From the NCBI RefSeq assembly GCF_001458435.1, contig NZ_CYSF01000006.1, positions 1 to 64,000 of the forward strand: 64,000 bases of DNA, in the 5' to 3' direction. The notes below the pieces were generated by a model, which saw nothing but the letters and a program-made list of their open reading frames with translations, did not search any database and was not told the origin of the DNA. Of this stretch, positions 35,639-44,591 are shown piece by piece (within the stretch, counting starts at the first letter, position 1; each line of letters starts with the position of its first letter). Both the position numbers and the translations under genes were made by a program. This DNA is from Thalassovita mediterranea. GTDB lineage: Bacteria; Pseudomonadota; Alphaproteobacteria; Rhodobacterales; Rhodobacteraceae.

Positions 35639-37447
35639 ATGCCCCAGCTGAACGATACCGTCGCAAGGGTCACAGACCGCATTCGTGAACGCAGCCATAA
35701 AAGCCGTAGCACCTACCTGTCGCGCATGGCACAGGCAGCCGAAGAAGGCCCGCGTCGCGCTCATCTGACCTGTGGCAATCAGGCACATGCCTATGCGGCG
35801 ATGGGGGCTGATCAGAACCGACTGGCCGAGGGGCGCGCCCCGAACCTTGGTATTGTCAGCGCCTACAATGACATGTTGTCAGCGCATCAGCCCTTTGAAC
35901 GGTTCCCCGATCTGATCCGAGCTACTGCCCGTGAAAACGGTGCCACGGCGCAGGTGGCAGGCGGTGTGCCTGCGATGTGTGACGGGGTCACGCAGGGACA
36001 GGTGGGGATGGAGTTGTCCTTGTTTTCGCGTGATGTGATCGCACTGGCAACCGGCGTGGCGCTGAGCCACAACACCTTTGATGCGGCCCTCTATCTGGGC
36101 GTCTGTGACAAGATCGTGCCGGGCCTGATCATCGGCGCCGCCACCTTCGGCTATATCCCCGGTGTCTTCCTGCCTGCGGGTCCGATGACATCCGGTCTGC
36201 CCAACGATGAAAAGGCCCGCGTACGCAAGGAATTTGCCCAAGGCAACATCGGTCGGGATGAGCTGATGAAGGCCGAAATGGCCAGTTACCACGGCCCCGG
36301 CACCTGCACATTCTATGGCACCGCCAACTCCAACCAGATGCTGATGGAGTTTATGGGCCTGCACCTGCCCGGCGCGTCCTTTGTGAACCCAAACACCCCA
36401 TTGCGCGACGCGCTGACTGTTGCGGGAACTGAGGCTGCACTGGCCAATACCGCGCTGGGGAATGATTACCGTCCGGTGTCGCAAATCCTTGATGAACGGG
36501 CCTTTGTGAACGGCATCGTGGGGCTGATGGCAACGGGTGGGTCGACGAACCTCGTCCTGCACCTGCCCGCGATGGCGCGGGCGGCGGGTGTTCTGCTGAC
36601 GCTTGAGGATTTTGATGAACTGTCCAACGCGACGCCGCTGCTGGCCAAGGTTTATCCAAACGGTCTGGCGGATGTGAACCATTTTCACGCGGCGGGCGGT
36701 CTGGGTTATATGATCGGCCAGTTGCTAGAGGCCGGTCTGCTGCATGAGGATGTGAAAACCACCGCGGGGGACGGCCTCAATCTCTATACGCAGGAACCGA
36801 AGCTGCGCGACGGGCGGGTGGCCTACGAGGCCGGTCCACGTGACAGCCTGAACGCCAAGATCCTGCGCCCTGCCAGCGATCCTTTCCAGCCCTCCGGTGG
36901 ATTGAAACAGCTTGAGGGCAATCTGGGACGCGGCATCATGAAGGTCTCCGCCGTGGCGCCCGAGTTGCATGTGGTGGAGGCCAAGGCGCGGGTGTTTGAG
37001 GATCAGGCATCGGTCAAAGAAGCGTTCCAAAAGGGTGAATTTACCGAAGACACCGTTGTTGTCGTCCGCTTCCAAGGGCCCAGCGCCAATGGCATGCCGG
37101 AACTGCACAATCTGACGCCGACCCTCGCCGTGCTGCTGGATCGCGGGCTGAAGGTGGCTCTGGTCACTGACGGGCGCATGTCCGGTGCATCGGGCAAGGT
37201 ACCCGCCGCCATTCATGTCAGCCCCGAAGCCTTGGGCGCAGGGCCGCTAAGCAAGGTGCAGGATGGCGATCTGATCCGCGTGGACGCAAGCGCAGGCACG
37301 CTTGACAACCTGACCACAGGATTTGCCGACCGCCCTGCCCGCACGCCGGACCTAAGTGACAATGGCCACGGCGTCGGGCGCGAATTGTTCGCCCCCTTCC
37401 GCCAGTTGGTTGGCAATGCCGAAGACGGCGCAGGCGTCGTTGTTTAA
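35639..37447 (+). CDS. edd: Phosphogluconate dehydratase
   Basis: A 602-residue member of the IlvD/Edd family that dehydrates 6-phosphogluconate to KDPG in the Entner-Doudoroff pathway. The iron-sulfur cluster cysteines can be read in [28 protein letters not shown] and [14 protein letters not shown]. The substrate-binding [20 protein letters not shown] ends the protein's core. Length matches Edd (about 600) rather than the shorter IlvD. The ATG at 35639 follows AAGAGG. eda follows after 23 bases, so both form one operon. Confidence 0.96.
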   Translation: MPQLNDTVARVTDRIRERSHKSRSTYLSRMAQAAEEGPRRAHLTCGNQAHAYAAMGADQNRLAEGRAPNLGIVSAYNDMLSAHQPFERFPDLIRATARENGATAQVAGGVPAMCDGVTQGQVGMELSLFSRDVIALATGVALSHNTFDAALYLGVCDKIVPGLIIGAATFGYIPGVFLPAGPMTSGLPNDEKARVRKEFAQGNIGRDELMKAEMASYHGPGTCTFYGTANSNQMLMEFMGLHLPGASFVNPNTPLRDALTVAGTEAALANTALGNDYRPVSQILDERAFVNGIVGLMATGGSTNLVLHLPAMARAAGVLLTLEDFDELSNATPLLAKVYPNGLADVNHFHAAGGLGYMIGQLLEAGLLHEDVKTTAGDGLNLYTQEPKLRDGRVAYEAGPRDSLNAKILRPASDPFQPSGGLKQLEGNLGRGIMKVSAVAPELHVVEAKARVFEDQASVKEAFQKGEFTEDTVVVVRFQGPSANGMPELHNLTPTLAVLLDRGLKVALVTDGRMSGASGKVPAAIHVSPEALGAGPLSKVQDGDLIRVDASAGTLDNLTTGFADRPARTPDLSDNGHGVGRELFAPFRQLVGNAEDGAGVVV

Positions 37448-37470
37448 GCGTTAAGATAGGACACACTGAT

Positions 37471-38109
37471 ATGACACCCGAAGCCGCCAGCGTCTTTTCT
37501 GAAAAACTCTGCCGTACCGCGCCCGTGATCCCTGTTTTGGTGGTCGATGACGCCAGCAGCGCTGCCGATCTGGCTCGCGCATTGGTCGCCGGTGGCCTGC
37601 CGGTGCTAGAGGTGACACTGCGCACACCCGCCGCACTGGATGTGATCCGCGAAATGGCCACGGTGGAGGGCGGCATTGTCGGCGCAGGCACCGTGCTGAC
37701 CCGCGCCGATGCCGAAGCCGCAAAAGAGGCGGGGGCGCAATTCGCTGTCTCGCCCGGTGCAACAGATGCTTTGCTGGATGCGTGTGAAGACATCGGCCTA
37801 CCCCTGCTACCCGGCGCTGCCACGTCGAGCGAAGCGATGAAGCTATTGGAACGCGGCTACCGCGTGCAGAAGTTCTTCCCCGCAGAGGCAAACGGTGGCG
37901 CCCCCGCGCTGAAAGCCATCGGCGCACCGCTGCCGCAGATCCTGTTCTGCCCCACGGGTGGCATCAGCCCTGATAATGCGATGGACTACCTCAACCTGCC
38001 CAACACCGCCTGCGTCGGCGGCAGCTGGGTTGCGCCCAAGGCTATGGTGCAAGCAGGTGACTGGTCTGGGATTGAGGCACTAGCGGCAAAGGCCGCTCAG
38101 CTGGGATAA
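37471..38109 (+). CDS. eda: 2-keto-3-deoxy-6-phosphogluconate (KDPG) aldolase
   Basis: A 212-residue class I aldolase that splits KDPG into pyruvate and glyceraldehyde-3-phosphate. VLEVTLRTPAALDVI carries the catalytic Glu, VGAGTVLTRADAEAA follows, and the Schiff-base Lys is in RVQKFFPAEANGG, with LFCPTGGISPDNAMDYL closing the phosphate site. Length is typical. It is the second gene of the edd-eda operon, the main route of hexose breakdown in roseobacters. Confidence 0.95.
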   Translation: MTPEAASVFSEKLCRTAPVIPVLVVDDASSAADLARALVAGGLPVLEVTLRTPAALDVIREMATVEGGIVGAGTVLTRADAEAAKEAGAQFAVSPGATDALLDACEDIGLPLLPGAATSSEAMKLLERGYRVQKFFPAEANGGAPALKAIGAPLPQILFCPTGGISPDNAMDYLNLPNTACVGGSWVAPKAMVQAGDWSGIEALAAKAAQLG

Positions 38110-38114
38110 CGAAT

Positions 38115-38146
38115 GCGCGGCGGAAAAATCGCCGCTCATTTTCTTT
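38115..38146. terminator. Hairpin between eda and the small glnE-linked gene
   Basis: GCGGCG and CGCCGC pair around a GAAAAAT loop and are followed by TCATTTTCTTTC. It lies between convergent genes and may serve eda. Confidence 0.5.
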
Positions 38147-38168
38147 CAAATACCGTAACTTAGGCGCC

Positions 38169-38459
38169 TCAGGATGCCTCTTCTGGGCGACGACCACGCC
38201 AGCCGCCACGCCGCTTTGCGCGGCTGGTCGGCGTTTTGGCCTCTTCCAAAACAGCACTCATCGGGTTGTCCGGCTGATCAGCACCATAGCGTGCCAACAG
38301 ATCCGCCGCCGCAGCCTGTTGATCCTGCCCAAGCGGCAGGTTCAGCGCCCAATCAAGGAAGATCGAACGTGCTTCTTCCAGTGTCAGACCCTCAATCCGA
38401 TAGGCTTCGCGGATCAGACCTTTGTGATCCAGCGGATCGCCGGGATTTGCGTTGCTCAT
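38169..38459 (-). CDS. Small conserved-type protein downstream of glnE
   Basis: A 96-residue soluble protein with no signal peptide. The first 60 residues are helical (LIREAYRIEGLTLEEARSIF then DWALNLPLGQDQQAAAADLL); the end is basic and Arg/Gly-rich (RAKRRGGWRGRRPEE), which could bind nucleic acid. I do not recognise a named family. The ATG at 38459 follows GGAG by seven bases; a GTG one codon earlier is less likely. It starts 11 bases after the glnE stop on the same strand, so it is translated from the glnE transcript. Confidence 0.7.
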   Translation of the reverse strand: MSNANPGDPLDHKGLIREAYRIEGLTLEEARSIFLDWALNLPLGQDQQAAAADLLARYGADQPDNPMSAVLEEAKTPTSRAKRRGGWRGRRPEEAS

Positions 38460-38470
38460 CACGTGGCTCC

Positions 38471-41257
38471 TTATGCCGCTATGTTTCGCTGCAAAACAGT
38501 TTCAACCACCGCTGCCGCCTCTGCCGTGACCTCTGCCAGCCGTGCCTCCAGCACGTCCAGCGCGGGTTCAGACGCCTCGCGCAGCAGCATTTCGCGGCCA
38601 CCCTCGCCCATGTCCTGCGGGTCTAGGCGGGTGTTGCTGATCAGCTTGTTCACCATCTGCACCGTCCAACACAGATCATGGGCCATAAGCAGCCGTTCCT
38701 TTTCCTCATCCGCCAGCAGACCCGCAGTGGTCGCCACCAGCAGACCGTCACGGGTTGACCGCGTGTCTGACTGCGTAGCCAACACCAGCGCCTGCGACAG
38801 CAACTCAATGTCCTGCAAACGCCCTGCACCTACTTTGGCATCCCAAGGACCCGCTGGCCCCTTCGCCGCCGCGATCCGGTCGCGCATTTCAGACACGTCG
38901 CTGAAGAGTGTTCCTGTTTCGCGGGGCAAATCTAGCACCGCGCGGCGCACCGCCTCTACGTCATCCGCGACCTTAGTTGATCCGGCAACGGCACGGGCAC
39001 GGCTGAGGGCCAGGTGTTCCCATGTCCACGCCTCGCCCATCTGGTAATCGCGAAACGATGTGAGCGAGGTTGCCACCGGCCCCTGCGTGCCCGACGGACG
39101 CAGGCGCATGTCGATCTCATAGAGCCTTCCCTGCGGCATCTGCGCAGTCACCGCCGTGACCATCGCCTGTGTCAGCTTCGCGTAATAAGTCCGCGCAGCC
39201 AAAGGCTTACGCCCCTCGGAAAACTCAACTCCATCCGCATCATAGACCACAATCAGATCAAGATCCGAATTGGCGTTCAGCCGCCCAGCGCCCAGCGATC
39301 CCATGCCAAGGATTGTCGCCCCGCGCCCCGGCTGCGGCCCATGTTTCAGCGCAAACTGCGCTGCTACGGCGGGGAACAGCGCAGCCAGCGTCGCCTCTGC
39401 CAGTTCGGCGTAATGCTCTGCCGCCTCATCGCCATTGATCAGCCCGCGCAGGTGATGCACACCGATGCGGAACCGCCATTCCTTGGACCAACGCCGCGTC
39501 TGATCCAGTTTGTTTTCGTAGTCGGGATCGGCAACCAGACGTGCGGCCAGCTCCTCCTCCAGCGCGGCGCGGCCCGGCCATTCGGCAAAGAACGATCCGC
39601 CGATCACCGCATCAAACACACCAGAATTGCGCGAAATATACGTCGCCAGAGACGGCGAGGTGCCGACGATATCGACGAGCAGGTCGATGAGCTGCGGGTT
39701 CGCCTCAAACAGTGACAACAGCTGCACACCCGCAGGCAGCCCCGACAGGAAGCCGTCCAATGCGATCAACGCCTCATCCGGTTTGGCAGAGCGTTGCAAC
39801 TGGCTGAACAGACGCGGTTTGATCCGTTCAAAAATCTCCACCGCGCGGGGACTGCGGAAGGCAGGGTAGCTGCCCCAGCGGCGGATCACCTCGGGGTCGA
39901 AATGCACCTCTTCCTCAATCGCGCGGGGATCGGCGGCATCGGGGGCAAAAAACTCTTCGGTCAGGCCATGCACCTCTTCCAACCGCTGACGCAGCTCCGC
40001 CTCCAACTCGGCGCGGTCACGGCCAAGGAAACAGGCCAGACGCTGCATGTTTTCCGGTGACTTCGGCAGCGCATGGGTTTGGGCGTCGTTGACCATCTGC
40101 ACACGGTGTTCGACGGTGCGGTGGAACCGGTAATGATCGGTCAGTTTTTCCGCTACCTCTGGCGTGATCCAGCCCTTGTCAGCCAGCACCGCCAGCCCCG
40201 GTACCGTGCCGCGCACCCGCAGGTCGGTGTCGCGACCACCGGCGATCAACTGTCGGGTTTGGGTGAAAAATTCGATCTCTCGGATGCCGCCACGGCCCAG
40301 TTTGATGTTGTGGCCCGCCAGATCCAGCGCGCCGCCCAGACCTTTGTGTTCGCGGATGCGCAGGCGCATATCGTGGGCGTCCTGAATCGCTGCAAAATCA
40401 AGGTGTTTGCGCCACACGAACGGGCGCAGCGTGTGCAGGAACCGCGCGCCTGCATCCAGATCACCGGCAGAAGGACGCGCTTTGATATAGGCGGCGCGTT
40501 CCCATGTGCGGCCCAGGCTTTCGTAATAGGTTTCCGCCGCTGCCATCGCCATGCACACCGGCGTCACCGCTGGATCGGGGCGCAGGCGCAGATCGGTGCG
40601 AAAGACGTAGCCTTCGGCGGTCAGATCCGACAGCATGGTGGACATCCGCCGCGTGGCCCGCACGAAAGAGGCGCGGGCGTCGTGATAATCGTCGCGGTCA
40701 AACTGCGTTTCATCGAACAGGCAGATCAGGTCCACATCTGAGGAATAGTTTAATTCCCCCGCGCCCATCTTGCCCATTGCCAACGCCACCATACCGCCTG
40801 CACGTTCCGCATCCTCAGCCACCGCGCCGGGCAGTTTGCCGCGCTTGATCTCTGCCCCGATGGTGGCGCGCAGGGCCAGATGCACGGCCAAATCCGCGTA
40901 ATCGGTCAGCGCGCCTGTCACCTGTTCCAACTGCCAGACACCGCCGCAATCCGCCACACCGGACAAGAGCGCGATCCGCCGCTTGCCCCGCCGCAGCGCA
41001 TCCGCCAGCTGATCCGGCGCGGTTTCGCGCAGGGTGGCGTGTTCTGTGGCCACCGCCGCCTCTGGATCCGCCATGGCGGCGGCGATCCATTCGCCCTCTC
41101 GCGCCATCAGGCCTTTCAGATAGGGCGAACAGCCTGCAACGGCGTGGAACAGCGCGTTGACCTCTGATCCCATGTCAGGCAGCTGCTCCAGCGCCTCTGC
41201 GCCAAGTTCGGGATCAAAAGCAACAGGTTGGCGGGTGATACGTGCGGCAAAAGTCAT
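38471..41257 (-). CDS. glnE: Bifunctional glutamine synthetase adenylyltransferase/deadenylyltransferase
   Basis: A 928-residue enzyme that attaches AMP to, and removes it from, glutamine synthetase according to PII signals. The N-terminal removase domain has GKMGAGELNYSSDVDLICLF (G-x-L-N-Y-x-S-D-x-D) and the C-terminal transferase domain has GMGSLGAGRLNANSDLDLIV with the second D-x-D pair, each followed by a helical PII-uridylyltransferase-like domain. Length is normal for GlnE (about 930-950). ATG 41257 begins the aligned region; about 120 upstream in-frame codons overlap the divergent reductase gene and have no family character. The start has only a weak ribosome binding site. Confidence 0.93.
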   Translation of the reverse strand: MTFAARITRQPVAFDPELGAEALEQLPDMGSEVNALFHAVAGCSPYLKGLMAREGEWIAAAMADPEAAVATEHATLRETAPDQLADALRRGKRRIALLSGVADCGGVWQLEQVTGALTDYADLAVHLALRATIGAEIKRGKLPGAVAEDAERAGGMVALAMGKMGAGELNYSSDVDLICLFDETQFDRDDYHDARASFVRATRRMSTMLSDLTAEGYVFRTDLRLRPDPAVTPVCMAMAAAETYYESLGRTWERAAYIKARPSAGDLDAGARFLHTLRPFVWRKHLDFAAIQDAHDMRLRIREHKGLGGALDLAGHNIKLGRGGIREIEFFTQTRQLIAGGRDTDLRVRGTVPGLAVLADKGWITPEVAEKLTDHYRFHRTVEHRVQMVNDAQTHALPKSPENMQRLACFLGRDRAELEAELRQRLEEVHGLTEEFFAPDAADPRAIEEEVHFDPEVIRRWGSYPAFRSPRAVEIFERIKPRLFSQLQRSAKPDEALIALDGFLSGLPAGVQLLSLFEANPQLIDLLVDIVGTSPSLATYISRNSGVFDAVIGGSFFAEWPGRAALEEELAARLVADPDYENKLDQTRRWSKEWRFRIGVHHLRGLINGDEAAEHYAELAEATLAALFPAVAAQFALKHGPQPGRGATILGMGSLGAGRLNANSDLDLIVVYDADGVEFSEGRKPLAARTYYAKLTQAMVTAVTAQMPQGRLYEIDMRLRPSGTQGPVATSLTSFRDYQMGEAWTWEHLALSRARAVAGSTKVADDVEAVRRAVLDLPRETGTLFSDVSEMRDRIAAAKGPAGPWDAKVGAGRLQDIELLSQALVLATQSDTRSTRDGLLVATTAGLLADEEKERLLMAHDLCWTVQMVNKLISNTRLDPQDMGEGGREMLLREASEPALDVLEARLAEVTAEAAAVVETVLQRNIAA

Positions 41258-41382
41258 GGGGTCAAATGGCCACGGCACAACCGAGCCGTCAAGAGGACAA
41301 AGCGCAGCATCCCCGATGGTTGCCCCTTGCTCGTCCGCGCGCCGCGGCGTTAGATCGGACCGATTGAACAAGGCCGAGGTCC

Positions 41383-41958
41383 ATGAAAACCCTTTGCATT
41401 CTGTGCCATCCAAACCGCAACAGCCTGTCCGCGCATCTGGCCGACCATACGGTGACGTATCTGCGTGAACGCGGCCATGATGTGACCCTGCGTGACCTCT
41501 ACGGCGAGGGGTATGCCCCCTGCCTGAGTGAGGATGAACAGGCCCGCTACAATACGGGACCGCATGTGGATGATGCCGACCTACAAGGTGTGGAAGCCTT
41601 GGTCCTGATCTTTCCCACATGGTGGTCGGGGATGCCTGCCATGCTAAAGGGTTGGGTAGATCGGTCCTTCCTGCCCAGTATAGCCTTTGACGTGGACGCT
41701 GGTGCCCTGCATCCGCGTCTGACCCAGTTGCAAGAGGTGTTGGTGATCACCACACTCGGGGGCCCGGCATGGGTCGACCGGCTGGTGATGCGTCGCCCGC
41801 TATATCGCGTACTGAAATGGGGGCTGTTAAAACCCTGCGCGCCCAAGGCGCGGTTCACCATGCTATCGCTATATGGGGCCGAAACCGTCACAGAGCCACG
41901 CCTGAGCAGTTTCAAAACCCGCATCACCCGCCAGATCAACAGATGGAGCCGCCCATGA
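41383..41958 (+). CDS. NAD(P)H-dependent flavodoxin-fold oxidoreductase
   Basis: A 191-residue flavodoxin-fold quinone reductase of the NQO/KefF/MdaB group. MKTLCILCHPNRNSLSAHLA contains the FMN phosphate loop and FPTWWSGMPAMLKGWVDRSF is the W-W/Y-x-x-P flavin-contact motif of the family. It would reduce quinones or related acceptors with two electrons using NAD(P)H. It is divergent from glnE and overlaps the YbaK-type gene by four bases. Confidence 0.85.
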   Translation: MKTLCILCHPNRNSLSAHLADHTVTYLRERGHDVTLRDLYGEGYAPCLSEDEQARYNTGPHVDDADLQGVEALVLIFPTWWSGMPAMLKGWVDRSFLPSIAFDVDAGALHPRLTQLQEVLVITTLGGPAWVDRLVMRRPLYRVLKWGLLKPCAPKARFTMLSLYGAETVTEPRLSSFKTRITRQINRWSRP

Positions 41959-42422
41959 GCAAGAGCATGAAACGTGTCAAACGCGCACTGGAAGACGCCG
42001 GTGTGAATGTCGAGATCAAGGAGCTGGGTCTGCCCCGCACCGCCGCGCAGGCGGCAGAGGCGGCTGGGTGTCATCTGGACCAGATCGCCAAATCCATCAT
42101 CTTTCGCGGCGAAGACAGCGGTGAGGCGCTGTTGTTCCTGACCGCAGGCGGCAATCAGGTCTGCGCGGACAAGGCCAGCGCCCTAGCGGGAGAACCATTG
42201 GGCAAGGCGAACGCGGCATTGATCCGTGCGCAGACAGGTTTTGCCATTGGCGGCGTCGCGCCGGTGGGACATCTGAACCCAATCCGTGCCTTTCTGGATC
42301 CACGCTTGCTGGAGTTTGAGGTGATTTGGGCCGCAGCGGGCACGCCGCATCATATTTTTGCACTAGATCCGCAGATATTAGCCCCCCTCACCGGTGCGCA
42401 ACAGGCTGATTTCACAGTCTAA
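41955..42422 (+). CDS. YbaK/EbsC-family aminoacyl-tRNA deacylase
   Basis: A 155-residue YbaK/ProX-fold protein. QIAKSIIFRG carries the conserved Lys; GFAIGGVAPVGHLNPIRAFL is the G-G-V-x-P-x-G-H loop diagnostic for the family, and WAAAGTPHHIFAL the closing strand. Such proteins hydrolyse mischarged tRNAs (for example Cys- or Ala-tRNA-Pro) in trans. Its ATG overlaps the stop of the reductase gene (ATGA), so the two are translationally coupled, although no functional link is obvious. Confidence 0.87.
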   Translation: MSKSMKRVKRALEDAGVNVEIKELGLPRTAAQAAEAAGCHLDQIAKSIIFRGEDSGEALLFLTAGGNQVCADKASALAGEPLGKANAALIRAQTGFAIGGVAPVGHLNPIRAFLDPRLLEFEVIWAAAGTPHHIFALDPQILAPLTGAQQADFTV

Positions 42423-42431
42423 ATCACATAA

Positions 42432-42450
42432 ATGTAAAAAAGATTTACAT
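42432..42450 (+). promoter_or_regulatory. 19-bp dyad, copy 1, upstream of the DUF2852 gene
   Basis: A near-perfect inverted repeat with arms ATGTAAA and TTTACAT separated by a five-base centre. A second copy lies at 42490-42508. Candidate operator for an unidentified regulator. Confidence 0.5.
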
Positions 42451-42489
42451 CACCTCTTGCAGGACACACCCGCAATCCCAATCTATTTA

Positions 42490-42508
42490 ATGTGAAAGAG
42501 ATTAACAT
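42490..42508 (+). promoter_or_regulatory. 19-bp dyad, copy 2, upstream of the DUF2852 gene
   Basis: ATGTGAAAGAGATTAACAT matches copy 1 at 16 of 19 positions and in both ATGT/ACAT ends. The copies are 58 bases centre to centre, and the second lies 30 bases before the start codon. Confidence 0.5.
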
Positions 42509-42537
42509 ACACCAAAACACAACACATGGAGAGAGTG

Positions 42538-42981
42538 ATGACAACCGCCGCCTATTCCCCCCGCGACGCCGCCCCTGCAAGCGCCCCGATTGGTTGGCTG
42601 GCCCGTGCCGAAAACTGGCTGGACGACAAAGGCAAAGGCGCCTGGATCGCCGCGATGGTGCTGGGGTTCATCTTTTTCTGGCCGGTTGGTCTGGCCCTGT
42701 TGTTCTACATGATCTGGAGTAAGCAAATGTTCAAGAAATCCTGCCGTCACAGCCGCCGCAGCCACTATGGCCACAGCGCGACCCGTCCCAGCGGCAACAG
42801 CGCCTTTGACGCCTACAAGGCCGACACGCTGGCCCGTCTGGAACAGGAACAAGAGGCGTTTGAAGCCTTCCTGAAGCGTCTGCGCGATGCCAAAGACAAG
42901 GCAGAGTTCGACCAGTTCATGGACGACCGAGCCAAAACCGCCGCTGCGGAACAAGAAACCCGTGAAGGCGAACCTGCCTGA
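42538..42981 (+). CDS. DUF2852 membrane protein
   Basis: A 147-residue protein with a membrane helix at about 40-60 (GAWIAAMVLGFIFFWPVGLA), then FYMIWSKQM, a His/Arg/Ser-rich turn and a C-terminal coiled-coil-like helix (LARLEQEQEAFEAFLKRLRD). This is the layout of DUF2852 proteins of alphaproteobacteria; function is unknown. ATG 42538 has GGAGAG just upstream; another in-frame ATG four codons earlier would overlap that site. Two matching dyads upstream suggest specific regulation. A hairpin at 43021 may end the transcript. Confidence 0.8.
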   Translation: MTTAAYSPRDAAPASAPIGWLARAENWLDDKGKGAWIAAMVLGFIFFWPVGLALLFYMIWSKQMFKKSCRHSRRSHYGHSATRPSGNSAFDAYKADTLARLEQEQEAFEAFLKRLRDAKDKAEFDQFMDDRAKTAAAEQETREGEPA

Positions 42982-43020
42982 ACGTCATAGGCTGACGCCT
43001 GACCTCCCTCGGGCTATTGT

Positions 43021-43055
43021 GGGCCGGTCGATCATCTGATCGGCCCCATTCTTTT
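43021..43055 (+). terminator. Probable terminator after the DUF2852 gene
   Basis: GGGCCG pairs with CGGCCC and ATCA with TGAT, with four unpaired bases on the left arm, followed by CATTCTTTTA. Confidence 0.5.
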
Positions 43056-43097
43056 ACCCCGTTTGCCCCTGCCCCTTTCAATTCTGACGGTCCTGAA

Positions 43098-43559
43098 ATG
43101 AACCCTTCGATGCACACCTCCCAATGGGCCCTGCCCGATCCTGAAACCCAGCCCGAGTTCTATAGCGACGTGCCGATGAAGCGCTTTTTTGCCTGGGTGC
43201 TGGACACAGTCATGATCGCGCTGATCACTGTGCTGGTCGTACCGTTCACGGCCTTCACCGGCCTGTTTTTCTTTCCGTTCCTGATGTTGGTTGTGGGTTT
43301 TGCCTACCGTGTGGTGACGCTGACAGGGGGCTCGGCCACATTGGGCATGCGAGTCTTTGCGATCGAATTCCGCCGCGCAGATGGTGAACGCTTCGATCTG
43401 ATGACCGCCTTTCTGCACACCTTTGGTCTGACGGTTTCCTTTGCCTTGGCGATCTTGCAGGTGATTTCGATTGTCCTGATGCTGACCACTGCCCGCGGTC
43501 AGGGCCTAACCGACCATATTCTGGGCACCGTTGCCATCAACAAGGCCGCTGGCGCCTAA
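43098..43559 (+). CDS. RDD-family membrane protein
   Basis: A 153-residue integral membrane protein. VPMKRFFAWVLDTVMIALIT gives the first helix with the R-x-x-A-x-x-x-D variant of the RDD signature (Arg and Asp present). A second helix pair follows (FFFPFLMLVVGFAYRVVTLT) and then GGSATLGMRVFAIEF, the G-x-T-x-G-K/M motif. RDD proteins are of uncertain, perhaps ion-transport-related, function. Single gene between the DUF2852 gene and bpt. Confidence 0.82.
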   Translation: MNPSMHTSQWALPDPETQPEFYSDVPMKRFFAWVLDTVMIALITVLVVPFTAFTGLFFFPFLMLVVGFAYRVVTLTGGSATLGMRVFAIEFRRADGERFDLMTAFLHTFGLTVSFALAILQVISIVLMLTTARGQGLTDHILGTVAINKAAGA

Positions 43560-43668
43560 GCGGCCGCTAACACCGCGTGAGCATACCAAAAAGCGGTTAA
43601 TCCCCTCTCGACCGGGGCGGTTGCGCCTGCTAACCTTCCCGGATCGACAGTAATCATTATTTAAGTGT

Positions 43669-44496
43669 ATGCGACATACGTTACCCCTAGCACCACAGTT
43701 CTACGTGACTGCCCCCCAGCCCTGCCCCTATCTGGCGGACCGGATGGAGCGGAAACTGTTCACTGCGTTGCAAGGGGATACTGCCATCGCACTGAATGAC
43801 AGCCTGTCGAAACAGGGCTTTCGTCGTTCGCAGAACGTATTGTACCGCCCGTCCTGCACAGATTGCGCTGCTTGCCTATCGGCGCGGATCAATGTCGAGC
43901 AATTCACTCCTAACAAATCCCAGCGTCGCACCCTGCGCCGCAACGAAGGATTGGTGCGCCGCACCACATCCGCTTGGGCAACCGAAGAGCAGTTCGACCT
44001 GTTCCGCCGTTATCTGGACAGCCGCCATTCCGATGGCGGCATGGCGGACATGGATGTGTTCGAATTTGCCGCGATGGTCGAAGAAACCCCGATCCGCACC
44101 CGCGTGATCGAATACGCCGACCGTGAAACCGGCAATCTGGTGGCCGTCTGCCTGACCGATCTGTTGGAGGATGGAACCTCGATGGTCTATTCCTTCTATG
44201 ATCCGCATCGGCGTTCAGATTCCCTTGGGACGTATGTGATCCTTGATCATATCGACATCGCCCGCGAAGCTGGGCTGCCACATGTCTATCTGGGCTACTG
44301 GGTGCCGGGCAGCGTCAAGATGGGATACAAGTCGAACTTCAGCGGATTGGAAGTCTTCCGCGGTGGCGCATGGGAAGCGTTTCAGGGCGATGAAGCTTAT
44401 GATGCCCAGTTGCACCCCCTATCGACCGATCCCATTGCCGAACAAGTCGCCAATATATCGCTTCCTGATCTGAGCCATCCGGTCAAACGCACATAA
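43669..44496 (+). CDS. bpt: Aspartate/glutamate leucyltransferase (Bpt)
   Basis: A 275-residue aminoacyl-tRNA-protein transferase of the ATE1-related Bpt group, which adds Leu to N-terminal Asp or Glu and so creates an N-degron for Clp[18 protein letters not shown] opens the domain, [20 protein letters not shown] is the conserved Cys-rich segment, and [20 protein letters not shown] with LEVFRGGAW is the C-terminal signature. Length matches Bpt rather than eukaryotic ATE1. A short palindrome GTATG-CGA-CATAC overlaps the start codon. Confidence 0.9.
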   Translation: MRHTLPLAPQFYVTAPQPCPYLADRMERKLFTALQGDTAIALNDSLSKQGFRRSQNVLYRPSCTDCAACLSARINVEQFTPNKSQRRTLRRNEGLVRRTTSAWATEEQFDLFRRYLDSRHSDGGMADMDVFEFAAMVEETPIRTRVIEYADRETGNLVAVCLTDLLEDGTSMVYSFYDPHRRSDSLGTYVILDHIDIAREAGLPHVYLGYWVPGSVKMGYKSNFSGLEVFRGGAWEAFQGDEAYDAQLHPLSTDPIAEQVANISLPDLSHPVKRT

Positions 44497-44561
44497 ATAC
44501 CGTTTTTGGCATATTTATTGGCATCACTCGCCTAAAACGGTGTTGCCTTTAAACGTATTTA

Positions 44562-44582
44562 CTTTCGTGAATATTACGAAAG
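44562..44582 (+). promoter_or_regulatory. Inverted repeat before the CZB-protein gene
   Basis: CTTTCGT, a seven-base spacer, then ACGAAAG form a perfect 7-bp dyad that ends nine bases before the start codon at 44592, overlapping where a ribosome binding site should lie. It could be an operator or a translational control hairpin. Confidence 0.45.
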
Positions 44583-44591
44583 TCTACGAAC

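Noticed and set aside
41258-41620. In-frame N-terminal extension of glnE by about 120 codons
   Set aside because: It overlaps the divergent reductase gene, is rich in Arg, His and Pro and starts before the conserved region; normal GlnE length is reached from 41257.
43667-43679. GTATG-CGA-CATAC palindrome over the bpt start codon
   Set aside because: Only 5 bp and short; can arise by chance, so kept as a remark in the gene entry and not as a regulatory site.
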